Shown in pieces: positions 11,399-24,406 of a stretch of DNA of 64,000 nt; the first letter of the stretch is position 1; each line of letters starts with the position of its first letter. The stretch spans positions 12,165,501 through 12,229,500 of the forward strand of contig CATIUR010000004.1 in the NCBI GenBank assembly GCA_949592205.1, given 5' to 3'. Source of the stretch: Helichrysum umbraculigerum (Eukaryota > Streptophyta > Magnoliopsida > Asterales > Asteraceae). A program made the translations under genes and the position numbers. The notes beneath the pieces are model-generated. The model searched no databases and was not told where the DNA came from. It saw nothing but the letters and a program-made list of their open reading frames with translations.

Positions 11399-12667
11399 AT
11401 GGCAGATAATGAACAACCGACCAATACACTCAACAATGCCTCTAGGATCGATGTTCCACATTCTGAAACTCATAATGAGAGACTTGGGCATTCTGGCACT
11501 TCTATTCCAGCTGGTGGGGAAACTGATAGGGATGATTATATGTTGCAATTAGAAGATGAACTACAAGAACTTCGCAGATTTAGACAGAGAACATTGGAGA
11601 CTGAATCCTCACAGCCAGTTGAGACAAGTATTCCACATCCTGTGGTATCCTCTTCTCAGATTCCAGTATCTTTACCATTTTATTTTCAGACTACTACTCC
11701 ATTAGCATTGTCTGGGCCTTACAGTTATCAGTTGCCAGTGTTTCCACCATTTCCTCAGCAAGAGCAAAAGGTGTGTTCTTTTAAAACCTTTATGGCCAGT
11801 AAACCCTTAGAATATTCAGGTAGCAGTAATCCTTCTGTGACTTTGGATTGGTTGCAAGATATGGAAAGAAAATTTGAGGTTTGCAGGTGTGAATAAGAAG
11901 TTAAAGTCCCGTATGCTACTCAACTTTTGAAAGGGCAAGCCATGACATGGTGGGATTCCATAACTGCATCCCTAACTCCACAACAAAGGGAATCAATCCG
12001 GTGGTCAGATTTTTACAATGAATTGTGTAAACAGTTTTGCTCTGAGTTTGATATATCTAAGATTAGACGAGAGTTTATGGAATTACACATGACAGATCAA
12101 ATGTCGATTGATGATCTTATTACCCAGTTTTCTGAAAAGTTAAGATTTGTACACCAATGGGTTCCGGATGATAAAACAAGAGTTGAGCATTTTGTTGGAA
12201 TCTTACCTCCACACTACTGAACTACTGTAAGATTAGCAGATTCTCTTCCCCATGCTTTTAATTTAGCTCGGGCAGTAGACAGTGACATTCGAGTTCGAAC
12301 TTTACAAAATAAAGAGAAAGCCTTGCAACGATCCAAAAGTGATTCAGGTAAAGGTAAACAGAAAAGTCAAGATAATCAGCCGAGCCGGAGATCTAATACC
12401 GATAGTGGTTCGGGTGATAGACCTTGGTGTGCTAGATGTAAATCCAGCCATTCTGGACCGTGCACATTACAGACCTCTCGGTGTATTAAATGTGGTGCAT
12501 TTGGGCATGCTATAAAAGATTGTACATATCCTAATTTTGTCTGTTGGAACTGTCATAAAGAAGGGCATCGATCAGGAGCTTGTCCAGAGGCTAAGAGATT
12601 TGGAACGGGTATGGTCAGTGGGTCATATCTTCAGGTCAAAAGCGGAAGAATCCGCCACCTGAACGGG
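11399..12667 (+). pseudogene. gypsy A gag, broken
   Basis: Frame from ATG 11399 (MADNEQP) through a retrotransposon gag domain (FKTFMASKP, WLQDMERKF, TWWDSITASLT, QFSEKLRFVHQW) to two or three zinc knuckles (CIKCGAFGHAIKDC and CWNCHKEGHRSGAC). It has in-frame stops at 11894-11896 (GAA to TAA compared with gypsy B) and 12218-12220 (probably CGA to TGA). Gag packages the element RNA. The frame is cut at 12667 by the copia insertion. An upstream in-frame ATG at 11375 is less likely, since MADNEQ is also the clear domain start in gypsy B. Confidence 0.88.
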
Positions 12668-13448
12668 TGTTGGAATAGTGTCCAAGGTCATAACTAAATT
12701 GGTAAGACTATCATTAAAAGTAGAGTCCTTTTTGGGTCGCCCTCAATGAACAGTAAGAGAAATAAATAGAGAGATAATATTAATTGGAATTAATATTATA
12801 TTTAGTTTGTTAATTGAATATTAATTGAAACTAAAAGAAAAAGAAGAATTATGGAAAATTGATCCATCCGCCGGTTGGATGTTCCAACCGCCGGATGGAA
12901 TGAAAAGGGTAAAGGCGGTGGAGCGCGTGTCAGAAAGTTCTGGAAACACATCCATCCGCCGGATGGAAAGTCCAACCGCCGGATGGATGGAAAACCATGT
13001 TGTCCCATATCGGCTGGGATATGAAACCCATGCCATCCTCCTCCCCTATAAATAGGGGCCTACCTCTTAGGTTTTTCTTTGTATCTTTGAATTGAATAGT
13101 TTTCAATTATTCTTCTCTCTTTCTTACTCCTGCTCCTTGTAAGAGTTTTACGACTTGAAGTCGTGACCTTAGGAGACTTGGGAATTTCTCTTTGTTCGTG
13201 GGTGCGAAGCATTAGAGGTGTTCTGGTTTGGGCACTCGCCTCCAAAGCAAGAAGGTTCCGCAAGGCGGTCTACGCGTGAGAAATTGTTTTTCTCGAAGGT
13301 TAGTAATTTCTTATTTATCTTGTTTATTTTATTGCTTTTATTTATTCAAGTTAAAATCCTTAGGGTTTAGTTTCCTAATTGCCTTAGATTAATTTTGTTA
13401 TTATTCCGCTGCGCATATTAATCTAGTTAGGGAATAGAAAACCCAACA
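12668..13448 (+). repeat. copia 5' LTR (781 bp)
   Basis: TGTTGG...CCAACA. Contains four ATCCGCCGG/AACCGCCGG modules (12863-12990), a TATAAATAGGGG promoter-like box near 13046-13057, and a TAGGTTTTTCTTTG transcript-leader-like stretch after it. Nearly identical to the 3' LTR. Confidence 0.92.
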
Positions 13449-14392
13449 GTGGTATCATAGCCTTAGCTTAATAAATATTAGCATTTAATTATCTGCAATA
13501 GTATGTAGGTAAAGATAAATTAGAAATGGGCTTGTCTAAATTGGTAAAAAATATTTACACTTTAGACCCTTATATTTTGAATTGTTTTAAAATATACTCC
13601 TGAATTTTAAAATGTTTTAAAATAGAACAGTAGACCTTAAAAGGCTAAGAGAGAATTTACATATATTATGAGTTATATATATATGTATCATTAAAGTTAA
13701 ATACATCATCAGTCAATTGATAAATCGGCTCACCCATAGTGAACAAACTATAAGAGAAGTATAAGGCGGGTCGCTCTGCTTCCCTAAAGAAGTCAGGTTT
13801 TTAATAAGCTTCGCGCTGACCTGCTTCTTCGCTTCTTTGTGCGTTCAATGGAGCTACCGAGGACTTTTGATAGGATGATGTCAAGATCAAAAGTATGACC
13901 TAAAAGTACTAAAACAAAATCCCGTTCTAGAAACTAAAAATGTGAATATCATGCTAACCCATGAAAACCGCACATCTTTCATATGGTCTGTTAATGGAGC
14001 GTGTGTAGTTTACCGACACATTAATATGAGATCATATTGAGAGGTGATGTGGAACTCGCGATTCTTGAGCGTACTCGGGCAGGGGACCACGCATGTTTTG
14101 CATGGTTAAGTTCACCGTCTTGTTCATGATCCTCGGCATACCAGTCATGAATGGTAGATGAGCATATCCGAGATTAACATGCCATTGATAAAAATCAATG
14201 AATCTCAAAAGAACTAGGAGTTTCATAGAGAATGAAATTGACAAAGGCATTGTCTACCTAAAATAAATTCACAATATGATTACGGCAAACCTTTTCATAA
14301 AATGAATCTAAAATATGGATCCTAGCCTTAATTTTGTAATTGGGTAATTAATTAAGGAATATTCAAACTAACTAAAATTGTTTATCTTATAG

Positions 14393-15478
14393 ATGTCTTC
14401 TACAAATGGTAATAATCCTCTCGTCCCCAATCCCGCACACAACTCGAACTTCTCACTACTCTCAGTTCTTGGGAGGGAAAGACTGACCGGTCCAAACTAT
14501 ATGGACTGGATGCGTAACCTGAGGTTTGCCCTAAGGTACGAGAATATGGAGTATGTTCTCGATGAGCAGATTCCCATAATTGATGAAGATTCAACCCAAG
14601 AGGAGATTGAGACACACCGGAAACATTATGATGATGTGAATAAAGTGTCTTGTATCATGGCATCGTCCATGAGCCCTGAATTGCAAAAGACTTTTGAGAA
14701 TACTTGGGCTTATGAAATGAACCAACAGTTTAAGGAAATATTTCGGGCAAAGGCAAGGAAAGAACGCCTTGATGTGGTTAAGTCACTCATGGTTTGCAAA
14801 CCCAAACCTGGAGCATCTATCTGTGCTTTCGTCTTGGAGATGAAAGGGTACTTTGATAGGTTGGAATCATTGAATATGATGTTTGACACAAAGTTTTCCA
14901 TTGCCATAATTTTGTCCAGTCTACCAGCTGTCTACAATCAGTTTGTAATATCATATCAGATGAATATGAATGAGAGAGAAGGCTCAATAATAGAACTCCA
15001 TAATTTACTGCAAACCGCTGAGCAAGGAATCAAAAAGAATGATGTTTCCTCTAGCTCAGTAGCTCCTGTGTTGGCAATTGGTCAAAATGCAAAGAAAAGA
15101 AAGAGGTCAAATTGGAAAGCAAAGCCTGCGAATGGAAAGTCCAATCGTGGGTCCAAAAGAAAGACTGATTCTGATATTGCACCAACAAGTGATCCAAAGG
15201 AAGCAGTGTGCTTTTACTGCAACACAAAGGGGCACTGGAAGCGTAGCTGCCCGAAATACCTGAAAGACCTTGAAGATGGCAAGGTTGAAAAGAGTGTTTA
15301 CTCAGGTATGTTCATGATCGAACTCCATAATACTACAACTTCTAATTCGTGGGTTCTGGATACAGGGTGTGGTACTCATATTTGCACTGTATTGCAGAGT
15401 CTAAAGGAAAGTAGGAAGTTGAAGCATGGGGAGCTTAATCTAGTCATGGGAAACAGAGGAATCACGCCACCGAGATTG
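14393..15478 (+). pseudogene. copia gag and protease start, frameshifted
   Basis: ATG 14393 (MSSTNGNN) opens a 360-codon gag with LTGPNYMDWMRNLRFALR, then a CCHC zinc knuckle CFYCNTKGHWKRSC (about residue 273), and the aspartic protease motif WVLDTGCGTH (about residue 322). A frameshift near 15478 ends the frame; the same polyprotein resumes in another frame at once. No earlier in-frame start fits. Confidence 0.88.
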
Positions 15479-18417
15479 GAATGTATGAGCTCGTGCTGAA
15501 GTCTGGAGTTAGGATAAATTTGAATAATTGTTGTTATTCATCAGAAATGACTAGAAACATTATTTCATTTTATGCTTTGTTTAAGGATAGTTATCGGTTT
15601 TCATTTGACAATGAGAATGGTGATATTTTGGTTTATTTAAATGGTTGTTTTGTTTTTAAAGCTTCTCCTTACAATGGCATATATGAAAATGTTGAATGTG
15701 TTAGAAATTTGATTTTAAATGTTGATTCGTCTAATGAGCTTGATAAATCCAAATTGTGGCATTATCATCTTGGGCACGTAAACAAGAAACGCATCGGCCA
15801 ACTCCAAAAGGATGGAGTGTTGGAATCATTCGACCTCAAATCGGATGATGTATGCGAATCTTGCTTATTGGGCAAGAGGACTAAATCACCATTCACCGGG
15901 TCGTGTGAAAGAGGTGAAGGACTGTTGGACTTGGTACACACAGATGTTTGTGGACCATTCCGATGTACCACAAAAGATGGAAATCGATACTATGTTACAT
16001 TTAATGATGATTACAGTAGATTTGGACATGTCTATCTGATTAAGCATTAGTCAGATACTTTTGAGGTATTCAAAAGATATAAGAGCGAAGTAGAGAATCA
16101 ACTGGGCAGAAAGATAAAGGTACTCCGATCCGATAGGGGAGGAGAATACCTTAGTATCGAGTTTCTCGATCATCTTAAAGATTGTGGAATAGTTTCACAG
16201 TTGACTCCTCCTAAAACGCCACAGCTTAATGGTGTTGCTGAAAGGAGAAATAGAACCTTGTTGGACATGGTTCGGTCTATGATGAGTCAGGCTACACTTC
16301 CGATAAGTTTTTGGGGTTATGCATTAGAAATAGCCGCTCGCATCTTAAATATTTTACCCACCAAGAAGGTTTCAAAGACACCTTATGAGATGTGGAAGGG
16401 AAGACATCCTTCTCTTGGTCACATCAAAATCTGGGGTTGTGAAGTTTTCGTTAGACGAGAAACTCAGGACAAAATAGAATCCAGATCTGAAAAATGTCAT
16501 TTCGTCGGTTATCCCCAAGAGTCATTTGGATATCTGTTCTACAGACCCGCGGATAATGTGGTCTTTGTAGCTCGAAAAGGAGTGTTCCTTGAGAGAGAAA
16601 TGATATCTAAAGAGGACAGTGGGAGTAAAATTGATCTTGAAGAAATTCAAGAGTCGACCGATAAAGAACCTACAGTAAACACTGACGTTCAACAAGAGGT
16701 GGGAACACCTGTTGAACCTGAAGACATATTCTTACCCGTTCGCAGATCTAGTAGAGTTAGCAAGCCTCCTCAGTTCTATTATGGTTACCATGTAGAAGAA
16801 GAGGATTAAATTTGTGACAGTACACTAAATAACTTAGATGAACCTGCTAACTACAAGGAAGCGATGGCAGGCCTTGAGGCTGCTAAGTGGAAGGAAGCTA
16901 TGAAAAGCGAAATTCAGTCTCTGTATGACAACCAAGTTTGGAATTTGGTTGACACTACACCCGGTCTTAAGACGGTGGGTTGTAAGTGGATCTTCAAGAA
17001 AAAGACAGACATGGATGGAAAAGTACACACTTATAAAGCTATGTTGGTAGCGAAGGGCTATACTCAAACTCATTGGATTGATTATGAGGAAACCTTCTAA
17101 CCAGTAGCTAAGATAAAGTCAATTAGGATAATGCTTGCGATAGCTGTGTTTCATGATTATGAAATTTGGCGGATGGATGTCAAAACCGCTTTCCTCAACG
17201 GAAAACTTATTGAGGATGTGTTTATGGCACAGCCAGAGGGTTTTGAAAATGCCAAGTATCCTAATAGAGTGTGTAAGCTTCAAAAGGCTATTTATGGACT
17301 TAAACAAGCCTCTCGTAGCTGGAATCTCTGCTTCCATGAGAAAGTCACAGAGTTTGGATTTTCTAGAAGTGAAGATGAGTCATGTATATATGTCAAGTTC
17401 AGTGGGAGTATTGTAGTCTTCCTAGTATTGTATGTGGATGATATACTACTCATTGGAAACGATATCCCAACTTTACAAGGTGTAAAGGACTGGTTGGGAA
17501 AATGTTTCGCTATGAAAGACTTGGGAGATGCAGCATATATTCTTGGTATAAAGATTTATAGAGATAGGTCGAGACGTCTCATAGGACTTAGCCAGGACAC
17601 ATACTTAGATAAAATTTTGAAAATATTCAAAATGGAGAACTCTAAGAAATGGAATCTACCCTTACATCATGGCATTAAGATCAGTAAGGATCTTTGTCCG
17701 AAATCTAAGGAAGAATCGGATAAAATGAGTCGAGTCCCATATGCTTCGGCTATAGGATCGATCATGTATGCCATGACATGTACAAGGCCTGATGTCTTAT
17801 TTGCTTTGAGCTTAGTGAGTCGACATCAGCAGAATCCTGGTGAAGGTCATTGGACAGCTGTAAAGAATATTCTTAAGTATTTGAGAAATACTAAAGATAG
17901 GTTCTTGGTTTATGGTGGAGAAGAAGAACTCAGAGTAATGGGTTATAGTGATGCAAGTTTCCAAACAGATAGAGATGATAGCCGTTCACAGTCTGGTTGG
18001 GTATTCTTACTGAATGGGGGAGCGGTGACATGGAAAAGTTCCAAGCAAGATACATTGGCAGACTCAACGTGCGAGTCTGAGTACATAGCGGCTTGCGAGG
18101 CTTCAAAGGAAGCCATCTGGATTAAGAATTTCATTAGAGATCTTGGAGTTTTACCAACGGTTCAAGACCCCATTGAAATATTTTGTGACAATGAAAGTGC
18201 AGTTGCCTTGAGTAGAGAACCCAAGGATCACGGAAAGTCAAAGCACATTGAGAGAAAATACCATTTTGTTCGAAGGAAAGTAGAAGAAGGACACATGATT
18301 GTGAAGAGTATAAGATCAGAGGATAATCCGACTGATCCGTTCACAAAGCCACTTGGAAAGTCCAAACATGATGAGCATACTGGGAGCATAGGCTTAAGAG
18401 ATAATGTAAAGTTTTAG
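15479..18417 (+). pseudogene. copia pol: integrase, reverse transcriptase, RNase H, with three stops
   Basis: One frame runs through GAG-pre-integrase (LWHYHLGHVNKKRIGQL), the HHCC zinc site (DVCESCLLGK) and the integrase core with D (HTDVCGP), D (SDRGGEY) and E (NGVAERRNRTLLD). It continues into reverse transcriptase (FLNGKLIEDVFM, YVDDILLIG) and RNase H (GYSDASFQTD, ADSTCESEYIAA). Stops interrupt it at 16048-16050, 16807-16809 and 17098-17100. All catalytic motifs are still readable, but the element cannot make an intact polyprotein. Confidence 0.9.
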
Positions 18418-19296
18418 TTGTTAGTTTGATTTTTGAAACGTTGTAAACAATGATAAATTGATATAGACTTGGTGATTAAATAATGGAGATTTATTTATTG
18501 GAAGGAGTTCTACCATTTACTATTGTTTGTCATTGTGTTTCTATTTTGCATGTTTAGATACCACTTCCCGAGTAAAATAGTTTTTACTCAAACCTCCTCA
18601 GTCGTTCACACTCCTAGAAGTAAGTGGTGAATCAAGACTGTCATGGAGTGTTAGTAGATTGTCTATGGAGATTAGACATTGCATGGAGAATGCTGCAACA
18701 CTCATGAGTACTTAATGGGGATTTGAGTATAGGAGAGACCCGTACTTAAAGAGATCACTTCATGGATTAAATCACGAGTGATTTTAAGATGGTAATATCC
18801 TCTATTCTTGAAATGAAAATGCATTGAGTTTCTAGTTTTTCAAGTCTGTTATACTTTAGTCTATCCAAACGCTGTGCGTAACGGCCAATTATAAAGGGTA
18901 TGCTAGGTATGACATGATGAGTTAACTAGTGCTATGTAGTGAAAATTTATTTGATCCTTTTCCCCTAATGGGAAAATCGATATCTTGGGCCCTCTGATGA
19001 TTAAAGATTGACTCCAAAGTGCTAGGCCTGGCCGAGACTGAGTTGATGGTTCAATAGTCTCATAAAGTCAATGTAATCAGAAATTAGAAAACAAATTATG
19101 AATCTTGAGATTGATTAAAATCCATGTCTCGATTCATACGATATCAGTAGAACAAAGGAATAGTTGATCACTTATCTAAAGGGCTAACTCTAAGATAAGA
19201 ATCAGAGTTCGGCAGTTGCGTTGGATGGCACTCTCTGCTTAGTTAATGGAATAGGTTTAGACCAATAGTAGTTGATGACTTGTCCAAGTGGAAGAC
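18418..19296 (+). other. copia 3' non-coding tail
   Basis: About 880 bases between the pol stop and the 3' LTR hold no open frame of note. The last bases, CCAAGTGGAAGAC, are the likely polypurine tract. A long untranslated tail is usual for several copia lineages. Confidence 0.7.
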
Positions 19297-20076
19297 TGTT
19301 GGAATAGTGTCCAAGGTCATAACTAAATTGGTAAGACTATCATTAAAAGTAGAGTCATTTTTGGGTCGCCCTCAATGAACAGTAAGAAAAATAAATAGAG
19401 AGATAATATTAATTGGAATTAATATTATATTTACTTTGTTAATTAAATATTAATTGAAACTAAAAGAAAAGAAGAATTATGGAAAATTGATCCATCCGCC
19501 GGTTGGATGTTCCAACCGCCGGATGGAATGAAAAGGGTAAAGGCGGTGGAGTGCGTGTCAGAAAGTTCTGGAAACACATCCATCCACCGGATGGACAGTC
19601 CAACCGCCGGATGGATGGAAAACCGTGTTGTCCCACATCGACTGGGATTTGAAACCCATGCCATCCTCCTCCCCTATAAATAGGGGCCTACCCCTTAGGT
19701 TTTTCTTTGTACCTTTGAATTGAATAGTTTTCAATTCTTCTTCTCTCTTTCTTACTCCTGCTCCTTGTAATAGTTTTACGACTTGAAGTCGTGACCTTAG
19801 GAGACTTAGGAATTTCTCTTTGTTCGTGGGTGCGAAGCATTAGAGGTGTTCTGGTTTGGGCACTCGCCTCCAAAGCAAGAAGGTTCCGCAAGGTGGCCTA
19901 CGCGTGAGAAATTATTTTTCTCGAAGGTTAGTAATTTCTTATTTATCTTGTTTATTTTATTGTTTTTATTTATTCAAGTTAAGATCCTTAGGGTTTAGTT
20001 TCCTAATTGCCTTAGATTAATTTTGTTATTATTCCGCTACGCATATTAATCTAGTTAGGGAATAGAAAACCCAACA
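19297..20076 (+). repeat. copia 3' LTR (780 bp)
   Basis: Partner of 12668-13448, same ends; around 12-15 differences by eye. CCGCCGG modules at 19493-19617. Confidence 0.92.
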
Positions 20077-20289
20077 CAGACCTCTCGGTGTATTAAATGT
20101 GGTGCATTTGGGCATGCTATAAAAGATTGTACATATCCTAATTTTGTGTGCTGGAACTGTCATAAAGAAGGACATCGATCAGGAGCTTGTCTAGAGGCTA
20201 AGAGATTTGGAGCGGGTGTGGTCGGTGGGTCATCATCTTCAGGTCAAAAGTGAAAGAATCCGCCACCTGCTACTGGGAGAGCTTTTCAA
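20077..20289 (+). repeat. gag segment duplicated on both sides of the copia
   Basis: 20077-20269 repeats 12470-12661 (CAGACCTCTCGG ... CCGCCACCTG), covering both zinc knuckles, with about ten differences. After 20269 the frame continues into protease. It carries its own in-frame TGA near 20252, where the left copy has CGG. Confidence 0.9.
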
Positions 20290-21986
20290 ATGACAGTCGA
20301 TGAGGCTGTCACTACTGAGGACGTCATTACTGGTACTTTTCTCATTAATTTTGTACCAGCACGTGTGTTATTTGATTCTGGAGCCAATTGTTCTTTTATA
20401 TCTGTGAATTTCTGTGATAAGTTGAAATTGAATCCGTCTTTGATTACTAATCCTCTTGAAGTAGAAGTAGCTGATGGTAAATTGGTTCCTGTTACCACAA
20501 CGGTGACTGGAGCTAATTATTGATAGAGGGTTATAGTTTCCCAGTTTCTTTTCTTTTGGTGCCAATTCCTGGTTTCAATGTGGTTATTGGTATGGATTGG
20601 CTGAGTTGTGATAAAGCTGATATTTCGTGTCATAAGAAGTTGATAAAGATTCCTGTCTCTGATGAGTCATATGTCGTGGCCCTAAGGGATCGGGAAAAGG
20701 GTAGTGTTCCATTAATTTCCTTAATGAATGCTAGAAAATCTCTAGCTAAAGGTTGTGATTCTTATCTGGCTTATGTGGTTAATGTTAAGCTAGAAAAGAA
20801 ATCTATCTCTGATGTCCGGGTTGTTTTCTGAATACCCGGAGGTTTTTCCTGATGAGCTGCCTAGTCTACCACCTATTAGGGAGGTAGAATATCAAATTGA
20901 CTTGATTCCTGGTTCAACCCCTGTAGCCAAGGCTCCTTATAGATTAGCTCCTTCTGAAATCCGTGAAATGATGAACCAAATTCAGGAATTGTTAGATAAG
21001 GGTTTCATTAGACCCAGTTCTTCTCCTTGGGGTGCACCTGTTCTGTTTGTGAAAAAGAAAGACGGTACCCTTCGTATGTGTATTGATTATCGGGAACTGA
21101 ATAAAAGAACTGTAAAGAATAAGTATCCTCTGCCTCGAATTGATGAATTGTTTGATCAGTTGCAAGGGTCTTCTTACTTTTCTAAGATTGATTTGAGATC
21201 AGGTTATCACCAGGTGCGGGTTCATGAAGAAGATATATCTAAAATAGCTTTTCGCACCAGGTATGGGCACTATGAGTTCTTGGTTATGCCGTTTAGTTTG
21301 ACAAATGCTCCTGCTATTTTTATGGATCTGATGAATCGGGTATGTCAGCCTTTCCTTGATAAGTTTGTGATTGTTTTCATCGATGATATTTTGATTTACT
21401 CTAAATCTGAAGCTGAACATGAAATGCACCTGCGTGTAATTCTTGAGACTTTGAAAAGAGAACACTTGTATGCTAAGTTTTCTAAATGTGAGTTTTGGCT
21501 TCGAGAAGTTCAGTTTCTGGGTCATGTGATTTGTAAAGATGGGGTAAAAGTTGACCCATCTAAAGTTGAAGCTATCATGAATTGGAATACTCCAAAGAAT
21601 TCTTCTGAAATCAAGAGTTTTCTTGGATTAGCAGGGTATTACAGAAAGTTTATTAAGGATTTCTCAAAGATTGCTGGTCCATTAACTAAATTGACTCGTA
21701 AGGATGTTAAGTTTCAGTGGGATAAACAACAAGAATCAGCTTTTCAAACTTTGAAACAGTTGTTGTGTCAGGCTCCAGTGTTAGCACTGCCAGATGGTTC
21801 TGATGATTTTGTCGTATATTGTGATGCTTCGTATGCTGGATTAGGTTGTGTGTTGATGCAGCGAGATCGTGTAATTGCTTATGCTTCTCGTCAGTTGAAA
21901 ACTCATGAACAGAATTATCCTACTCATGACTTGGAGCTTGCGGCTGTTATTTTTGCGTTGAAAATCTGGAGACATTACTTGTATGG
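20290..21986 (+). pseudogene. gypsy A protease, reverse transcriptase and RNase H start
   Basis: Protease motif VLFDSGANCSFI follows ATG 20290. Frames break at 20521 (small indel) and near 20815. The reverse transcriptase is otherwise open: KGFIRPSSSPWGAPVLFVKK, the fixed FIDDILIYS site and FLGLAGYYRKFI, then RNase H (VVYCDASYAGLG). The frame is cut at codon LYG by the family 3 solo LTR at 21987 and resumes at 24407. MPFSLTNAP has S where related elements have G. Confidence 0.9.
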
Positions 21987-24406
21987 TGTAACACCTGCTA
22001 AATTAGGGTAATTAATTACGCATAATTAATTGTAACTAGATGTAATTAGTATGTAATAGGACTAATTGCAGACTCTATTTGTATATATATATATAAGGTG
22101 ATTTATATATATATGTGTGTGTACTTACGCGATTCGGATGAATCGTGCGAATTAACCGGACGTAGTCCGACATAGTTATTTGGACGTTGGTGACAGAAAT
22201 TTACTTAGATAATAAGAATGTATTTTGTTATATAAAATACGCAACTGAACGAACATTATTTACATATTATTGCGACGACATTTAAATAATGCAACAAAAC
22301 GTAATAAACGCGAACTAATAATTTAAATACTTCGACAAATGTTTTTATTATTAATTTCAAGGTATTTTTATTTAAATACTCCAGTTACGTTTTAAAAATA
22401 TGAACGTTTGGTTAAATATTAAAAACTAGTGATTAAACGATTAGGACACGGAGTCAACACGATGTTTTGGGGAGTATTTCCCCCTCATTTCTTGGTGGAT
22501 CAGCCATCAACCCCACTATCACCCTAAATTCCTCTTTCATTTTCATCATCCCAAACACACACATCAACCACAAACACTCTCAACCAAAAACCACACCAAA
22601 ATTTCGCAATACAAACCGACCCACGAAAATTACATATTCGGAATCACCATCACGAGTGGAGCAAGAATATCAAGACCGTTTTCATCATTTCATCCTCCGT
22701 TTGGCTCGATTTACAAAAGTAAGAAATTCCTAAAATCTTAGATCTATTTAAATTGGTGTAATGTTTTGATGTTTTGATGTGTACACAACTTAGATATAAC
22801 CTAATACATGAAGAATACACGATTTTATAGCTCAAAGATGGGTTAGATTTGCGTTTTTGGTCGGAAATTCTTGAAACCCGAAAGTTTCTGGGCTGGTGTT
22901 CATACATGCGACACAAGCCTTGTGTCGCATGCTGTGTCGCATAAACCCGTTTGTGTCGCACCTTGTGTCGTACCAATCCTTTAGTGACGTAACCTTTGCG
23001 ACACAATATTGTGTCGCACTCTATGTCTCATACTATGTCGTATTTTATACGACACAACCTTTCTGTCGCTATTGAATTAGCATCGCAAGCTTTTTGCGAC
23101 ACAACCACTGTGTCGCAGAGCTCTTGTGTCGCATCCTTCATGCGACACAACCCTTGTGTCGCAGCTTATGTCGTAGAAAACAGAAAACTTGGAAATTTTA
23201 ATGGATTTTCACTATAGAAAAGTCAAAGTTACTGTAGCAAAAAGTCAAATTTTACTGTAGCAATTCACTGTAGCACATTTACTGTAGCAAAGTCAACATT
23301 TTAGAATTTTTGCTACAAACCGTCACCAACGGGCCAAACATGTTTTCCAATAAACAAACAATTACAAACATACGGACAAACACTGGATATACTAGTTGTG
23401 TACAACTAAACGAAACGTCTCGTGAGACGCATACTTACATAACTTCATATGATTAAGCATTTGAAGGTTACGGGTTCAGAGAACCTACTTGCTTTACTTA
23501 CTACTTGCTAATTGCAACTGATTACTACAAGACTCAGGGTGAGTCTTACGGCCCCACTTTTACTGTTTTATCTTATTGGGGGAGATACATGCTACTGATT
23601 TTTCTTGAACACAAGTACTAAACTGCTTACTATACCAAACGGAATTGCATGAGTTGTTTACTATTTACAGAAGTCTCTCCATCATATATCGTTAGTTATG
23701 GACTTAAGCGCGAACACTAGTTAATGGATCCATTAGGGAAATGACCCTCCCCGCCCGGGGCAGTAGCGCTGCCACGTACCGATTTACACGTAGAAACGGG
23801 TGACTAAATATTCGTTACTGATGCTTGCTCATTTACGAGCATGTCACGGGAGCAAACTTATTACTTACGGGTTAAGCTTCGATTGTGAGCCTCATGGCAA
23901 CGGTATAAACTTACTTACTTACATTTGCGGGATAGCAAATACTGGTTTACGATTTCTAGATTGAAATTGCTGATTTTACGCCTACGGGCATTACTGATGA
24001 AATCTCGTGTTCAAAGCTGATATTACTTACAAACCTGTGAGATTCACCAACCTTTTGGTTGACACTTTTTAGCATGTTTTCTCAGGTACTCGGATGGAGT
24101 AGGATTACTCCAGGATTTTAGCTAGAGTCGCATGATTTCAACATAACTGCATTAACGGAGATTCTTAGCATTATCTTTTGTATATTTTGATTATGTAATA
24201 GAATCTCCCGCTACACGCGCGGACTCTAGGGAAACTACATTTTTGTATACGAAAACACTAAGTTTTCAAACAATATATCTATGGAATGTAACTAATTTAC
24301 AAACGTTGCATATAGATGTCGTTTACTTTATCTTTGTGCTGTGATATTTGATTAGTAACACCCCAAACTATGCTTCCGCAAAACAGTGAATTTCGAGGGT
24401 GTTACA
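21987..24406 (+). mobile_element. solo LTR, gypsy family 3 (2,420 bp)
   Basis: Begins TGTAACACCTGC and ends GGGTGTTACA, with perfect TATGG duplications at 21982-21986 and 24407-24411. It interrupts the RNase H region of gypsy A. Parts resemble family 2 LTRs (for example the CAAACCTGTGAG...CACCA block). Contains about 17 TGCGACACAA/TTGTGTCGCA modules (22907-23176) and four ACTGTAGCA words (23231-23290). No internal region is left. Confidence 0.9.

Larger units (their letters stand above)
12668..20076 (+). mobile_element. Ty1/copia LTR retrotransposon (7,409 bp), degenerate
   Basis: LTRs 12668-13448 and 19297-20076 start TGTTGGAATAGTGTCC and end CCCAACA. The primer binding site TGGTATCATAGCC (initiator Met tRNA, one mismatch) follows at 13450-13462. 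gag lies at 14393-15478 and pol at 15479-18417, in copia order (integrase before reverse transcriptase). 13463-14392 is leader; 18418-19296 is a non-coding tail ending in a purine-rich CCAAGTGGAAGAC. No 5-bp target duplication is present: the left flank is AACGGG and the right flank is CAGAC. Instead about 190 bp of gypsy A gag is repeated on both sides. Confidence 0.92.

Noticed and set aside
16834..17073. Frames antisense to copia and gypsy pol (also 21199-21525, 30989-31396, 36163-36501)
   Set aside because: Shadows of real polymerase coding sequence on the other strand.
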